Positions 1 through 8,891 of a stretch of 64,000 nt of DNA are shown here, piece after piece (within the stretch, counting starts at the first letter, position 1; each line of letters opens with the position of its first letter). Under the pieces are notes generated by a model. That model searched no databases, was not told the DNA's origin, and worked only from the letters and a program-made list of their open reading frames with translations. Source of the DNA: Actinomycetes bacterium (GTDB taxonomy: Bacteria; Actinomycetota; Acidimicrobiia; Acidimicrobiales; Palsa-688). The stretch is from positions 23,716 through 87,715 of the forward strand of contig JAKBBA010000010.1 in assembly GCA_021808665.1 (NCBI GenBank). The letters run 5' to 3'. Both the position numbers and the translations under genes were made by a program.

Positions 1-1002
1 GCGGCCTCAGCCGTCCCTCAGCCCGGATCGGATCTGGTAGCCGTCCCCGTCGCACTGAGCGGCAACATCCCCCTTCACTTCTTCGTCGGACGCCTCCGCA
101 AGCAGATAACCCAGTTCGACCCTGACTTGATCTACATTTACCACGAACCATACGCAGCAGCGACCTACCAGATGCTCAGGGCAGCACGGGCTGTCTCGAA
201 GGCACCTGTCGGGGTTCGGAGCGCCCAGAACCTGGTGAAGCGCTACCCGGTGCCGTTTCGTCAGACCGAGAGCTACGTGTACCGCAACTCAGACTTCGCA
301 GTCGTAGTTTCGGACAACGTTGCGCGGGTACTACGTTCCAAAGGCTACAGCAAGCCGATCGACGTCATACCAATGCCTGTCGACTTGTCAACCTTTACCC
401 CCGCTGCGGGCCGGTCCGGCAAACCAGACGGCCCCCTCCGGGTGGGCTTCGTAGGCCGGCTTGTGCCCGAGAAAGGTCTAGACACAGCGATCTACGCCCT
501 GGCGATGACCGACGCGAAAGTAGCCAAGCTCGAAGTGATCGGCGCCGGACCCGACGAAGGTCGCCTTCGAAGGCTCGCAGCCGAGGCCGGCGTAGCTGAC
601 CGAGTCACCTGGCGGGGCGCGCTCGAAGGCGCCGAAGTGGCCCGCAGTTACCAGGGGATGGACGTCATCGTCGTCCCTTCGAGGCCGACACCCCGCTGGA
701 GCGAGCAGTTCGGAAGAGTCGTGATCGAAGCGGCCGCCGCCGGAGTACCGGCCATCGTCAGCAACTCGGGAGAGCTCCCATTCCTCGTCAGACAGATCGG
801 AGCGGGTTGGGTCGTAGGACAGACCGACGTCAGCAACCTCGCAGAGACCCTCCGACGCCTGCATTGCGAGCCCAGCGAGGTCACAGAGGCCGGGAGGGCA
901 GCTAGGGCAGGCGTGGAACGAGACTTCTCCGACGACGCGATAGTCGACTCGCTCGCTAGGACCTTTAGGCAGACGGCACAGCTCAGACGGGGTTCACTAT
1001 GA
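1..1002 (+). CDS. Glycosyltransferase family 4, 5'-truncated by window edge
   Basis: The reading frame is open from base 1, so the true start lies upstream of the window; the TTG at 127 is only the first in-frame start codon inside it. The visible part covers the GT4 (GT-B fold) C-terminal half: VGFVGRLVPEKG (nucleotide-sugar site glycine loop), a VIGAGPD turn and the E-x7-E region EQFGRVVIEAAAAG. Such enzymes transfer a sugar from an activated donor to a lipid-linked glycan on the cytoplasmic face. It overlaps the next glycosyltransferase by 4 bp (ATGA), so the two are translationally coupled as the front of the polysaccharide operon. The donor and acceptor cannot be read from sequence. Confidence 0.85.
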   Translation, partial: AASAVPQPGSDLVAVPVALSGNIPLHFFVGRLRKQITQFDPDLIYIYHEPYAAATYQMLRAARAVSKAPVGVRSAQNLVKRYPVPFRQTESYVYRNSDFAVVVSDNVARVLRSKGYSKPIDVIPMPVDLSTFTPAAGRSGKPDGPLRVGFVGRLVPEKGLDTAIYALAMTDAKVAKLEVIGAGPDEGRLRRLAAEAGVADRVTWRGALEGAEVARSYQGMDVIVVPSRPTPRWSEQFGRVVIEAAAAGVPAIVSNSGELPFLVRQIGAGWVVGQTDVSNLAETLRRLHCEPSEVTEAGRAARAGVERDFSDDAIVDSLARTFRQTAQLRRGSL

Positions 1003-2102
1003 CAGAAGTCACAATCGTCCACGACTATCTGACACAACGAGGAGGAGCCGAGAGGGTAGTCCTCGCCCTCTGCGCAGCCTTCCCAGATGCACCCGTCATC
1101 ACCTCTCTGTTCGATCCCCCTGCGACCTTTCCAGAGTTCTCCCAGTTGCCAGTTCGCACCCTGCCCATAAACCGCATTGCCCCCTTCCGGCACAATCACC
1201 GTCTCGCACTTCCAGTCCTCTCAGGCACCTTCTCAGCTGTCCGCGTAGACACACCAGTCACGATTTGCTCGTCCAGCGGATGGGCACATGGCGTCAATGC
1301 AACCGGACGCAAGATTGTGTACTGCCATAATCCCCCGCGATGGCTGTACCAAAGCGCAACCTATCTCGACGGCTTCGCGAAGATGACACGGCCTGTTCTG
1401 GCTGCGCTACGACCCGCGCTGGCTCGCTGGGACGCGAACGCAGCTCGAAGCGCCGACTTCTACATCGCCAACTCCAGCGTCGTACGCAAAAGAATCCTCG
1501 ACGCTTACGGCATCGAGGCAGAGGTAGTCCATCCTCCCTTCACGCTGGACACCACAGCACCGACTTCTCCTATTTCCGCAATCGACAGTGGCTTCTTCCT
1601 CTGCGTATCCCGACTTCTTTCCTACAAAAATGTAGATGCCGTGATAGATGCCTTTAGGCACCTACCGAAAGAGCAGCTCGTGGTCATAGGCGATGGGCCC
1701 CTCGAAGCAAGCCTGCGCGCCACGGCACCTGCGAACGTGACCATGCTCGGGAGGGTCGACGACGCCGCCCTTCGTTGGGCGTACAAAAACTGTCGGGCCG
1801 TTGTCGCCGCCTCCTACGAAGATTTTGGCTTGACTCCACTTGAGGGAGCGGCGTTTGGCAAGCCGACTGCGGCCCTGAGCTGGGGAGGGTTCCTCGAAAC
1901 GGTCCGACCAGACGTGACGGGATTGTTCTTCGACGCGCCAGCGCCTTCTCAAATTTCGCGAGCTGTTCTCCAACTAAGCCAGCGTAATTGGGACGACTCA
2001 GAAATACGTGAATGGGCTGACAACTTCTCAGTCGAGCGTTTCATTCGCCGGATGCGAGACATTGTCGCCAATCAACTGCAGACTATTAGCGAAAGTCGCT
2101 AG
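999..2102 (+). CDS. Glycosyltransferase family 4 (mannosyltransferase-like)
   Basis: A 367-residue GT4 protein. The N-terminus VTIVHDYLTQRGGAERVV is the glycine-rich entry loop seen in WbaZ/mannosyltransferase-like GT4 enzymes. A middle VSRLLSYKNVD segment and the C-terminal EDFGLTPLEGAAFGKP (E-x7-E motif) complete the GT-B fold. Expected role: addition of one sugar to the growing repeat unit, cytoplasmic side. The start ATG overlaps the upstream stop (ATGA at 999-1002). Function as a GT is secure; mannose specificity is only suggested by similarity of the N-terminal motif. Confidence 0.88.
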   Translation: MTEVTIVHDYLTQRGGAERVVLALCAAFPDAPVITSLFDPPATFPEFSQLPVRTLPINRIAPFRHNHRLALPVLSGTFSAVRVDTPVTICSSSGWAHGVNATGRKIVYCHNPPRWLYQSATYLDGFAKMTRPVLAALRPALARWDANAARSADFYIANSSVVRKRILDAYGIEAEVVHPPFTLDTTAPTSPISAIDSGFFLCVSRLLSYKNVDAVIDAFRHLPKEQLVVIGDGPLEASLRATAPANVTMLGRVDDAALRWAYKNCRAVVAASYEDFGLTPLEGAAFGKPTAALSWGGFLETVRPDVTGLFFDAPAPSQISRAVLQLSQRNWDDSEIREWADNFSVERFIRRMRDIVANQLQTISESR

Positions 2103-2161
2103 ATGCAGCTGATCGCTAACGCGGCGCCAGGTCAAGTTGGCGTTGTCGGGGGCCGACTGAC

Positions 2162-4168
2162 ATGAACATGTCGATGCCGCGAGCGATATTTGGCCGAACG
2201 CTTCCCAGCCACAGCCTGTCACTGGCCGCGCAGAACTTGCCCCAAGGCAGAAGTAGGATTGGACTGCTCAACCCCGTACAGAAAGTGCGTGCAGTGCAAC
2301 CGCCAACTTCTGGCACATCACCTAACTCCTCGGGAGCCACGTCTTGGTCGCTGTTCGCGCGCCGACAGTGGTGGGTCGTCCTCGTCTGCGTGGTTCTCGC
2401 TGCGAGCGCATCGGTGCTTTACACCAAGAGGCACAAGATCACATACCAGGCATCCGCTTCGGTGATCGCCAACCCGACAGCCTCGACGACTTCTTCTCAG
2501 TCGACGGCTGCACCCAGCGGACCAGACCCGCTGGTGCAGACACACGACTCTTCGATCGAGCAGGCAGCAGCGAAGGCTGCCGGTGTGCCCACCGGTAGCG
2601 TAGGGCTGTCCTTCGGGCTCGATACCACTAACCCGACGCTCCTAGACGTTTCAGCTATCGCGGACACTCCTAGTCAGGCGTCGGCTGCTGCCAACGCAGC
2701 GGCGAACGCCTACATAGCAGTTAGAGGTAAGGCCCTAGCGACTTCGGCCGCCTCCCTGGACGGCCAGCTGGCAGCAATCGCCGCACAGATCCATGCTCTC
2801 CAAGCCCAAGGAGCTGTCAGCCCAGGCTCAGCCCCGGGCGCCCAGACAAGCGGAGCCAACTTGGCCGCCGACGAACAACTGGCCGTCGCAATAGCCGACT
2901 ACCAGTCACTGTTCCAGCAGCAGCAGACGTTGTCTTTGGATGCTTCGGGTGTCCAGGTCTACAGTGCCGCCACACCGGGCGCAGCTGCCGCTACCGGAAG
3001 CTCGCACAAGGTGATCGAACTTGCGATAGTAGCGGGCCTACTCGCCGGCTTGGGGATAGCACTGCTTAGGCACCGCCTCGACGACAGGATCCGTTCGGCG
3101 TCTGAGATCGAGACGCTGAGCTCCCATAGCCTGCTATCGCGTATCCCGCTGCGAAGCGCAGCTAACACCGCTGGTACCATCGCCACCAATCCCAACGACG
3201 AGCTCGCTGAAGCGGTTCGTGAGCTACGAACCGCCCTGCGCTTCGTAGCCGTAGAGCGCGAGGTCAAGACGATTCTCGTGACCAGTTCGGTGCCGGGGGA
3301 GGGAAAGTCTTTCGTAGCGGCTAACCTCGCAGCGGCCTGGGCGATGTCGGGAATGCTCACCGTGCTCGTCTCTTCGGACCTAAGGGCGCCGACCGCCGAG
3401 AGGCTGCTTGGTGTAGCGCCGAGTGAACGGGGCATATCTACCATGGTCGCCGATGCCACCGCCCGACTAGCAACTTCGCGCTCCGCCGAGACGTCGGGCA
3501 GGCGGAGGGCCCTTCCCGCCTCGGCGCACCTCGACATAGAAACCTTGGGCCACCTCGACCTCCCGTCGCGCGCGGGTACCTCCACCAATCTGCACGTCCA
3601 AGCCTCGGCCAACGGACACACCACGAACGGACACACCACGAACGGGCAAGGTGCTAAGACGGTTGCCGGCACCTCGGGCGGCGGCCTCGTTCGTAACGAG
3701 GCGAACTTCGGTTCTCCCGCCGATCTGCTTGACCTGCTCGTGTGGAGTGGCGTGAAAGATCTCTGGCTGTGCCCGGCTGGTCCTGTACCTCCGAACCCGG
3801 CGGAGTTGCTCGGATCGAACGCATTCGAGGACCTCGCTGCATCCATCGCCGCCATCGCAGACGTCGTGATTCTAGACAGCCCACCGGTTCTCACCGTTAC
3901 TGACGCAATGGTGCTGACAGAGCAGGCCGACGGGGTCGTGTTCGTGGTAGCCGAAGGACGCACATCGCGCTCGGCCGCCCAGCGGGCAATCCAACTTTTG
4001 GAGAGCAGTCCCGCGCCGATCCTTGGTGTCGTCGCCAACATGGCTTCCCGTAGCGACGTGTCCGCCTACTACGGAACTGCCTACGACCCCTACAGAAGGC
4101 ACTCCCGCGCTTCACACTCCGACCCCGACGATCACCTTTCGGGTCGAGACGTCAAAGCGAGACGATGA
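2162..4168 (+). CDS. Wzc-like polysaccharide copolymerase / tyrosine autokinase
   Basis: A 668-residue fusion of a Wzz-type chain-length domain and a BY-kinase. Membrane segments lie near residues 70-90 and 283-303, with a short Ala/Ser-rich extracytoplasmic part between. The cytoplasmic kinase has Walker A SSVPGEGKS (about 375-383), Walker B VVILDSPPV and a Tyr-containing tail (YYGTAYDPY) for autophosphorylation. Expected role: control of polysaccharide polymer length and export. Oddities: the Walker A' strand reads VLVSSDLRAP where BY-kinases usually have DxDxR, and a long low-complexity insert (about residues 435-510, with NGHTTNGHTTNGQ) splits the kinase fold. Several ATGs cluster at 2162-2176, so the exact start is uncertain. 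The stop overlaps the next gene by 4 bp. Confidence 0.88.
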   Translation: MNMSMPRAIFGRTLPSHSLSLAAQNLPQGRSRIGLLNPVQKVRAVQPPTSGTSPNSSGATSWSLFARRQWWVVLVCVVLAASASVLYTKRHKITYQASASVIANPTASTTSSQSTAAPSGPDPLVQTHDSSIEQAAAKAAGVPTGSVGLSFGLDTTNPTLLDVSAIADTPSQASAAANAAANAYIAVRGKALATSAASLDGQLAAIAAQIHALQAQGAVSPGSAPGAQTSGANLAADEQLAVAIADYQSLFQQQQTLSLDASGVQVYSAATPGAAAATGSSHKVIELAIVAGLLAGLGIALLRHRLDDRIRSASEIETLSSHSLLSRIPLRSAANTAGTIATNPNDELAEAVRELRTALRFVAVEREVKTILVTSSVPGEGKSFVAANLAAAWAMSGMLTVLVSSDLRAPTAERLLGVAPSERGISTMVADATARLATSRSAETSGRRRALPASAHLDIETLGHLDLPSRAGTSTNLHVQASANGHTTNGHTTNGQGAKTVAGTSGGGLVRNEANFGSPADLLDLLVWSGVKDLWLCPAGPVPPNPAELLGSNAFEDLAASIAAIADVVILDSPPVLTVTDAMVLTEQADGVVFVVAEGRTSRSAAQRAIQLLESSPAPILGVVANMASRSDVSAYYGTAYDPYRRHSRASHSDPDDHLSGRDVKARR

Positions 4169-5496
4169 CTCCGGCGGCACTCGCCAGGTTCCGAAACTGG
4201 CGACTACAGCCTGTCATGCGATCACAGAGTATCCTAGTACTGGGACTTGTCGTCCTGGTTCCCGTCGCCGCCTATCTGACCAAGGGAGGGTCCCGGTACA
4301 CCCTCGCTGCCGGGGGGGCGATCCTGGCTTTGGGTGCAGTGGCATGGGACGTCATGATCCTGCCTGTCCTCGCCGTGCCGGCGACACTCCTCGTGTTCAG
4401 GGTGAGCGCTACCAGCTCCAACCTCAGCTTCTCGGACCTGATACTCGGAGTGGCGACTCTGTGCGCCATAGCGATGTTCCGGCTTCGCAGCGACATCTAC
4501 GTGCGGAAGCTTCTCCTGCTTCTAGCCGTCTACGAAGCTACGACCGTTCTAAACGTCGTGTACAACCCGTACCGAGCCAACATCATCGAGTGGGCACACG
4601 AAGCCTTCCTCGTGGGCGGCAGCTTGGTAATCGGCTGGCTCGTTGCGAGCCGTCAACGAGCCGGCACAGCGACTACGGCGTACCTGGTCGGATCATCAAT
4701 CATCGCCCTTTGGGCCGTCGCCTGGAGCGTTGCCCACCACCTCGCCCCGGCGTACCTTCCACTCGGAATGCAAAAGAACTACATAGGCGACATGCTCTGC
4801 TTCGCTTTTCTTCTAGCATACGCCCGCCCGGACTGGATTAGTCGACGAGTCGCCGATAACTCGACGAAAATATGGGCAATCTGCGCTGTCGGCATGCTTG
4901 CCAGCCAGTCGAAGCAGGCCATGATAAGCGCCGTAGTAGGAGTCGGAATACTGACGTTACGTGACCGCAAGCTGCGCCGGCACGCCAAGGCGATCGTCGT
5001 CGCGTGCGTCCCGATGGTCGTGATCGCCGCCGTCATCGTCGACAAGAAGCTGCGCTCATCGAACAAGTTCAACAGCGTCCATCAGCGTGAGACCTGGCTA
5101 CGCCAGTCGCTGCAGATCTGGCACATGTCGCCGTGGTTCGGTATCGGGCTTCGCTGGTGGTACACGAACCGCGTGCCTTTCTCTTTCCAGCCCCCAAACG
5201 GAGAAGCTGAGGTGCTGACCTCAGCCGGCCTGGTCGGCCTCGCCGGATTCCTCGTGTTGATCATTGGAGCGGTCGTGGTGCTGCGACGGGTGCCAAGTCG
5301 TTACGGGACTCTGGCGCTCGCCATAGTCGTCGCTCGGCTAGTGCAGGGCCAGCTGGACGTCTTCTGGGTGACCGCCCAAGGATCGATACCCTGGTTGCTA
5401 GCGGGAATGTGCCTCGGCGCCGACTACCTGAGTCGTATCCACCCATTCGGCGACCCTGAATTCACACCCGCCTTCGTCGAAGATCTGCTCCCATGA
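4165..5496 (+). CDS. O-antigen ligase / Wzy-like polymerase membrane protein
   Basis: A 443-residue polytopic membrane protein with roughly ten or more hydrophobic segments. Near the C-terminus the pattern PWFGIGLRWW followed by NGEAEVLTSAGLVGLAGF matches the Wzy_C/O-antigen ligase signature, in which a conserved His or Glu loop faces the periplasm. Expected role: polymerising lipid-linked repeat units or ligating glycan outside the membrane. It overlaps both neighbours through ATGA junctions (4165-4168 and 5493-5496), making it part of the same operon as the Wzc-like kinase. Polymerase and ligase cannot be distinguished from sequence. Confidence 0.82.
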   Translation: MTPAALARFRNWRLQPVMRSQSILVLGLVVLVPVAAYLTKGGSRYTLAAGGAILALGAVAWDVMILPVLAVPATLLVFRVSATSSNLSFSDLILGVATLCAIAMFRLRSDIYVRKLLLLLAVYEATTVLNVVYNPYRANIIEWAHEAFLVGGSLVIGWLVASRQRAGTATTAYLVGSSIIALWAVAWSVAHHLAPAYLPLGMQKNYIGDMLCFAFLLAYARPDWISRRVADNSTKIWAICAVGMLASQSKQAMISAVVGVGILTLRDRKLRRHAKAIVVACVPMVVIAAVIVDKKLRSSNKFNSVHQRETWLRQSLQIWHMSPWFGIGLRWWYTNRVPFSFQPPNGEAEVLTSAGLVGLAGFLVLIIGAVVVLRRVPSRYGTLALAIVVARLVQGQLDVFWVTAQGSIPWLLAGMCLGADYLSRIHPFGDPEFTPAFVEDLLP

Positions 5497-6371
5497 GCGA
5501 ACGAACAACTCGGCACGACCGGGGGTTGCACGTCGTGGTGATCGCCTACGGCGACACCAATACTCTGAGACCTTGTCTCGACGCTCTCGGCGGATCATAC
5601 AAGACTACGGTGGTCGACAACTCTAGTAGCCCAGAGACGAGACTCCTAGTCGAGAGCTTCGGCTTTGACTATCACGACCCGGGACGAAACCTGGGATTTG
5701 CAGGAGGGGTGAACAGAGCCTTGCAGCTAACAGCTGGCGTCACCTACGACGTGCTGTTGCTGAACCCAGACGCAGTCATCGACTCAGCCGGCGTGGAGCG
5801 CCTCCGTGACAGCCTGCATGCAGCGGATGGCCTCGCTTGCGTAGCGCCGGCCCAGGAAGGTCCGAGCGGGTCGGACCGGGTAACCTGGCCGGTGCCGTCC
5901 CCTTGGGGTGCTTGGCTGGAAGCTTTAGGACTAAGCGCCCTGGACGACAAGCCCGTGTTTCTCATCGGGTCCATCCTGCTGATAAAAGCAGAAGCCCTCG
6001 CCGACGTGGGCCTCCTCGACGAACGTTTCTTCCTCTACGCAGAGGAGACCGACTGGCAGATACGCGCTTTCGCCAAAGGCTGGTCCGTAGCGCTCGTCCC
6101 CGACGTGCAAGCTTTCCACGTGGGGGCGGGAACGGGAGGAGACCGCAAAATACGCCTACGGCATTTTCACGCCTCCGAGGAGCTATTGGTTCGAAAGCAC
6201 TACGGCCGTTCAGGCTGGACGTCCTACCGAGCGGCAAAGCTTGCCGGCTCGGCCCTGCGAGCCGTCGTCAGGACTGGCGAGCGACGTTCCGACGCTATCG
6301 AGAAGTACCGCCTTTTCCTGGCCGGTCCCGTCCGGGCTTTAGCACAGATGGGATCGGGCCGTGCTTGCTGA
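5493..6371 (+). CDS. Glycosyltransferase family 2 (rhamnosyltransferase-like)
   Basis: A 292-residue GT-A fold enzyme. Visible landmarks are the VVVIAYGD N-terminal strand, VVDNSSS, the NLGFAGGVNRAL nucleotide-binding segment, LLLNPDA (the DxD equivalent that binds metal and UDP/dTDP-sugar) and YAEETDWQIRAFAKG near the acceptor site. This layout is typical of the rhamnosyltransferase-like GT2 group. It acts on the inner face of the membrane in repeat-unit assembly. Start ATG overlaps the upstream stop; its own end overlaps the next GTG start by 11 bp, supporting translational coupling. Confidence 0.85.
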   Translation: MSERTTRHDRGLHVVVIAYGDTNTLRPCLDALGGSYKTTVVDNSSSPETRLLVESFGFDYHDPGRNLGFAGGVNRALQLTAGVTYDVLLLNPDAVIDSAGVERLRDSLHAADGLACVAPAQEGPSGSDRVTWPVPSPWGAWLEALGLSALDDKPVFLIGSILLIKAEALADVGLLDERFFLYAEETDWQIRAFAKGWSVALVPDVQAFHVGAGTGGDRKIRLRHFHASEELLVRKHYGRSGWTSYRAAKLAGSALRAVVRTGERRSDAIEKYRLFLAGPVRALAQMGSGRAC

Positions 6372-7446
6372 GCGAACCGGCGGGAATGTAGCTCCGCCGC
6401 CAAAGCGAGGGCGGCCGACGGTCGCGCATGTAGTGTGCACCCAGGACTTCGCCGGGGTTGAGCGCTATGTGAGCACCCTCTCAGTTGCCCTGGCAGGACG
6501 GGGCTGGGACGTGGTGGTATTGGGAGGTCGCGAGGAGTCCATGCGGCCGGCTCTCCAAGAAGCCGGGGTGCGGTGGATTCCGGCGCCGACGGTGGCAACT
6601 GCCGTGCTGCGTCTACGGGAGCAGTTTCCCGTCGACTTGGTACACGCCCACATGACCCAGGCTGAGGTCGCCTCTGTGCTCGCTTCCATCGGCACAAGGA
6701 CGCCTGTTATCTGCACGCGGCACTTCGCTTCTGACCGGGGCTCGTCCACACTTCGCCGGAAGGTCAGTCACCTCTTCGCCCGCAGAATCGCCGAGCAGGT
6801 GTCGATCTCACAGTTCGTGGCAGAGCGGATCGACGGAACGTCGACTGTGATAGTCCCCGGAGTACCGAGCTGCGAAACCATCCTAGACTCGTCGCAGCGC
6901 CACAGTCAGGTCTTGATGGCGCAGCGACTCGAAGAGGAAAAGCGGGCTGATCTTGGAGTATCAGCCTGGGCTGCTTCAGGCCTCGCCGAGACTGGCTGGT
7001 CGCTGCTCATCGCCGGCGACGGCTCACAGCGAGAGTCGCTGCTTCGGCTAGCGGAACGCCTCGGAGTTGCAAGCTCATGCCACTTCCTTGGCTTTAGACC
7101 AGACGTAGCCGACCTGATGCGCCAAGCCGGGATCTTCCTGGCACCCCGCCCCGACGAACCTCTGGGCCTCTCGGTAATAGAGGCGATGGCGGCAGGAACG
7201 CCTGTCGTCGCTGCTGACGGCGGCGGTCACCGCGAGAGCCTCGGCCTTCACCCGACAGCGGCACTTTACCCGCCAGGAGATACGAACGCGGCCGGACTGC
7301 TCCTGCGCAGGCTCGCCCTCGCCCCGCACGAGCGCGACAGCTACGGAGCTAGTTTAGCGGAGATACAGAGAGCCCATCTAGGCATCGAAGTGCAGTTGGG
7401 CAGGACAGTCGACCTCTATCGCGAGTTGCTTAGGAGAACCCGATGA
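6361..7446 (+). CDS. Glycosyltransferase family 4
   Basis: A 361-residue GT4 protein starting at a GTG inside the end of the preceding gene. The N-terminal domain has VCTQDFAGVERYVSTL, a GT-B acceptor-side loop, and HAHMTQAEVA. The C-terminal domain has LIAGDGSQRESL and PRPDEPLGLSVIEAMAAGTPVV with the E-x7-E donor-binding motif. Expected role: sugar transfer to the glycan intermediate in the cytoplasm. The stop overlaps the following gene (ATGA, 7443-7446). The first 20 residues are not conserved in the family, so an alternative start slightly downstream is possible. Confidence 0.86.
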   Translation: MLAERTGGNVAPPPKRGRPTVAHVVCTQDFAGVERYVSTLSVALAGRGWDVVVLGGREESMRPALQEAGVRWIPAPTVATAVLRLREQFPVDLVHAHMTQAEVASVLASIGTRTPVICTRHFASDRGSSTLRRKVSHLFARRIAEQVSISQFVAERIDGTSTVIVPGVPSCETILDSSQRHSQVLMAQRLEEEKRADLGVSAWAASGLAETGWSLLIAGDGSQRESLLRLAERLGVASSCHFLGFRPDVADLMRQAGIFLAPRPDEPLGLSVIEAMAAGTPVVAADGGGHRESLGLHPTAALYPPGDTNAAGLLLRRLALAPHERDSYGASLAEIQRAHLGIEVQLGRTVDLYRELLRRTR

Positions 7447-8735
7447 GGATCGCCCTCCTTCCGAGCCAGTACTACCCGAGTCTCGGCGGGGTGGAGGAGC
7501 TCACCCGTAACCTAGCGGCCAACCTCACGAAATCCGGTGACCAAGTGGAAGTGTGGGCACCGTCACCTGGGACCGGGACCGACACCCCGACCGGTGCTGA
7601 GTATCTCGACGGGATACGAGTCCGGCGCTTCCACTACCCCCTTCCCAGAGCCAACCCTGCCTCTTTGGTCCCGCTCCTGAGCGAAGGCCTTCCTACCCTC
7701 AAAGCGATGCTCCGAGCGGCTACCGACTTCCAGCCGGACGTTATCAACGTGCAGTGCTTCGGACCGAACGGGGTCTACGCAACGGCTTTGAGCAAGCTCA
7801 CAAGCCTGCCGCTGGTCGTGTCCCTACAAGGCGAGACCTTGATGGACGACTCTGACATCTATACGATCTCGGCGACGATGCGGGCGGCGCTGCGAGCAGG
7901 AATTCGCCAAGCCAAATGCGTTACCGGATGCTCTGCGTTTACACTTCGCGACGCCGAAGCACGCTTCGGCCTTGAGCGAGGAGCGGGTCGGGTCGTCTTC
8001 AACGACGCCAACCCCGACATGGTCGGAACACGCGAGGAGATGGGTCTCCCAGATCGTCTCGACTTTCTCGAAGGTACACGCTACATCGCATGCCTTGGAA
8101 GGGTGGTCGACAACAAAGGTTTCGACCTACTTCTCGAGGCTTTCAACCTGATCCGCTCGGATCACCCCGGCGTCCACCTAGTGGTTGGCGGATCCGGCTC
8201 CAAGCTGGAAAGCCTTCGCCGCCTTGCCGACGACCTCGCCCTGTCCGACCGCGTGCACTTCCCGGGACGCCTCTCGCGCTACGAGGTCGCGCAGGTCCTG
8301 ACAAGCGCGACGGTATTCGTGATGCCCAGCCGGCTCGAGCCGTTCGGGATCGTCGTCCTTGAGGCGTGGAGAGCCGGTACAGCTGTCATCGCCACCTCAA
8401 TCGGGGGTCCCCCGGAGTTCGTCACCGACGGAGCAGACGGCCTGCTAGTCGACCCCCACGACACCAGACGCCTTGCGGATGCCCTTTCGCGCGTCCTAAG
8501 CGACGACACCCTCAGACACAGAATAGCACTAGCTGGAAAGGCGCGTTTCCGTGATTTCCAGTGGCCGAACCTTACTTTCGAATACCGAAAGCTTTACGCG
8601 AGCGTCGTTTCCACCAGTCGCCCGCTGCGCGGTCAACTCCTCCGAGGCGCCATACGCAAACGGGCCTACGCAGATCAGTCATCCACGGGGAAAATCCAGC
8701 TAAATCAAGGCAATCAAGGAAATAGCGGAAGTTAG
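7443..8735 (+). CDS. Glycosyltransferase family 4
   Basis: A 430-residue GT4 enzyme and the last gene of the first tightly coupled polysaccharide operon. It opens with LPSQYYPSLGGVEELTRNLA, the classical GT4 N-terminal motif, and carries YIACLGRVVDNKGFDLLLEA, VGGSGSKLESL and MPSRLEPFGIVVLEAWRAG (E-x7-E). The C-terminal 30 residues are polar, Gln/Asn-rich and outside the catalytic fold. Donor sugar unknown. The intergenic stretch that follows contains a hairpin, so transcription may partly stop here. Confidence 0.88.
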   Translation: MRIALLPSQYYPSLGGVEELTRNLAANLTKSGDQVEVWAPSPGTGTDTPTGAEYLDGIRVRRFHYPLPRANPASLVPLLSEGLPTLKAMLRAATDFQPDVINVQCFGPNGVYATALSKLTSLPLVVSLQGETLMDDSDIYTISATMRAALRAGIRQAKCVTGCSAFTLRDAEARFGLERGAGRVVFNDANPDMVGTREEMGLPDRLDFLEGTRYIACLGRVVDNKGFDLLLEAFNLIRSDHPGVHLVVGGSGSKLESLRRLADDLALSDRVHFPGRLSRYEVAQVLTSATVFVMPSRLEPFGIVVLEAWRAGTAVIATSIGGPPEFVTDGADGLLVDPHDTRRLADALSRVLSDDTLRHRIALAGKARFRDFQWPNLTFEYRKLYASVVSTSRPLRGQLLRGAIRKRAYADQSSTGKIQLNQGNQGNSGS

Positions 8736-8763
8736 CTCAGTAGGACCTCCCAATCAATCGATG

Positions 8764-8784
8764 TAGTCCGTAACATTCGGACTA
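8764..8784. terminator. Candidate hairpin after glycosyltransferase operon
   Basis: A perfect 7-bp inverted repeat (TAGTCCG / CGGACTA) with a 7-base loop lies 29 bp after the 8735 stop. No T-run follows, so it is not a canonical intrinsic terminator; it could be an attenuator, an operator or chance. The rest of the 156-bp gap (8736-8891) shows no gene. Confidence 0.3.
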
Positions 8785-8891
8785 GTCCACTGAAATGTCA
8801 AGCGTAATGACTTGATAGGTGGGAACGTAAGACCAGGGAAGGCCGTTGTGTTGTCGGTAACGCCAGAGGGATACATCAGGACAGGCGCCAG

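Noticed and set aside
2959..4041. 360-codon open frame on the minus strand, opposite the Wzc-like gene
   Set aside because: Ser/Arg/Thr-rich composition without domains and fully antisense to a recognisable gene; a shadow of high-GC codon use.
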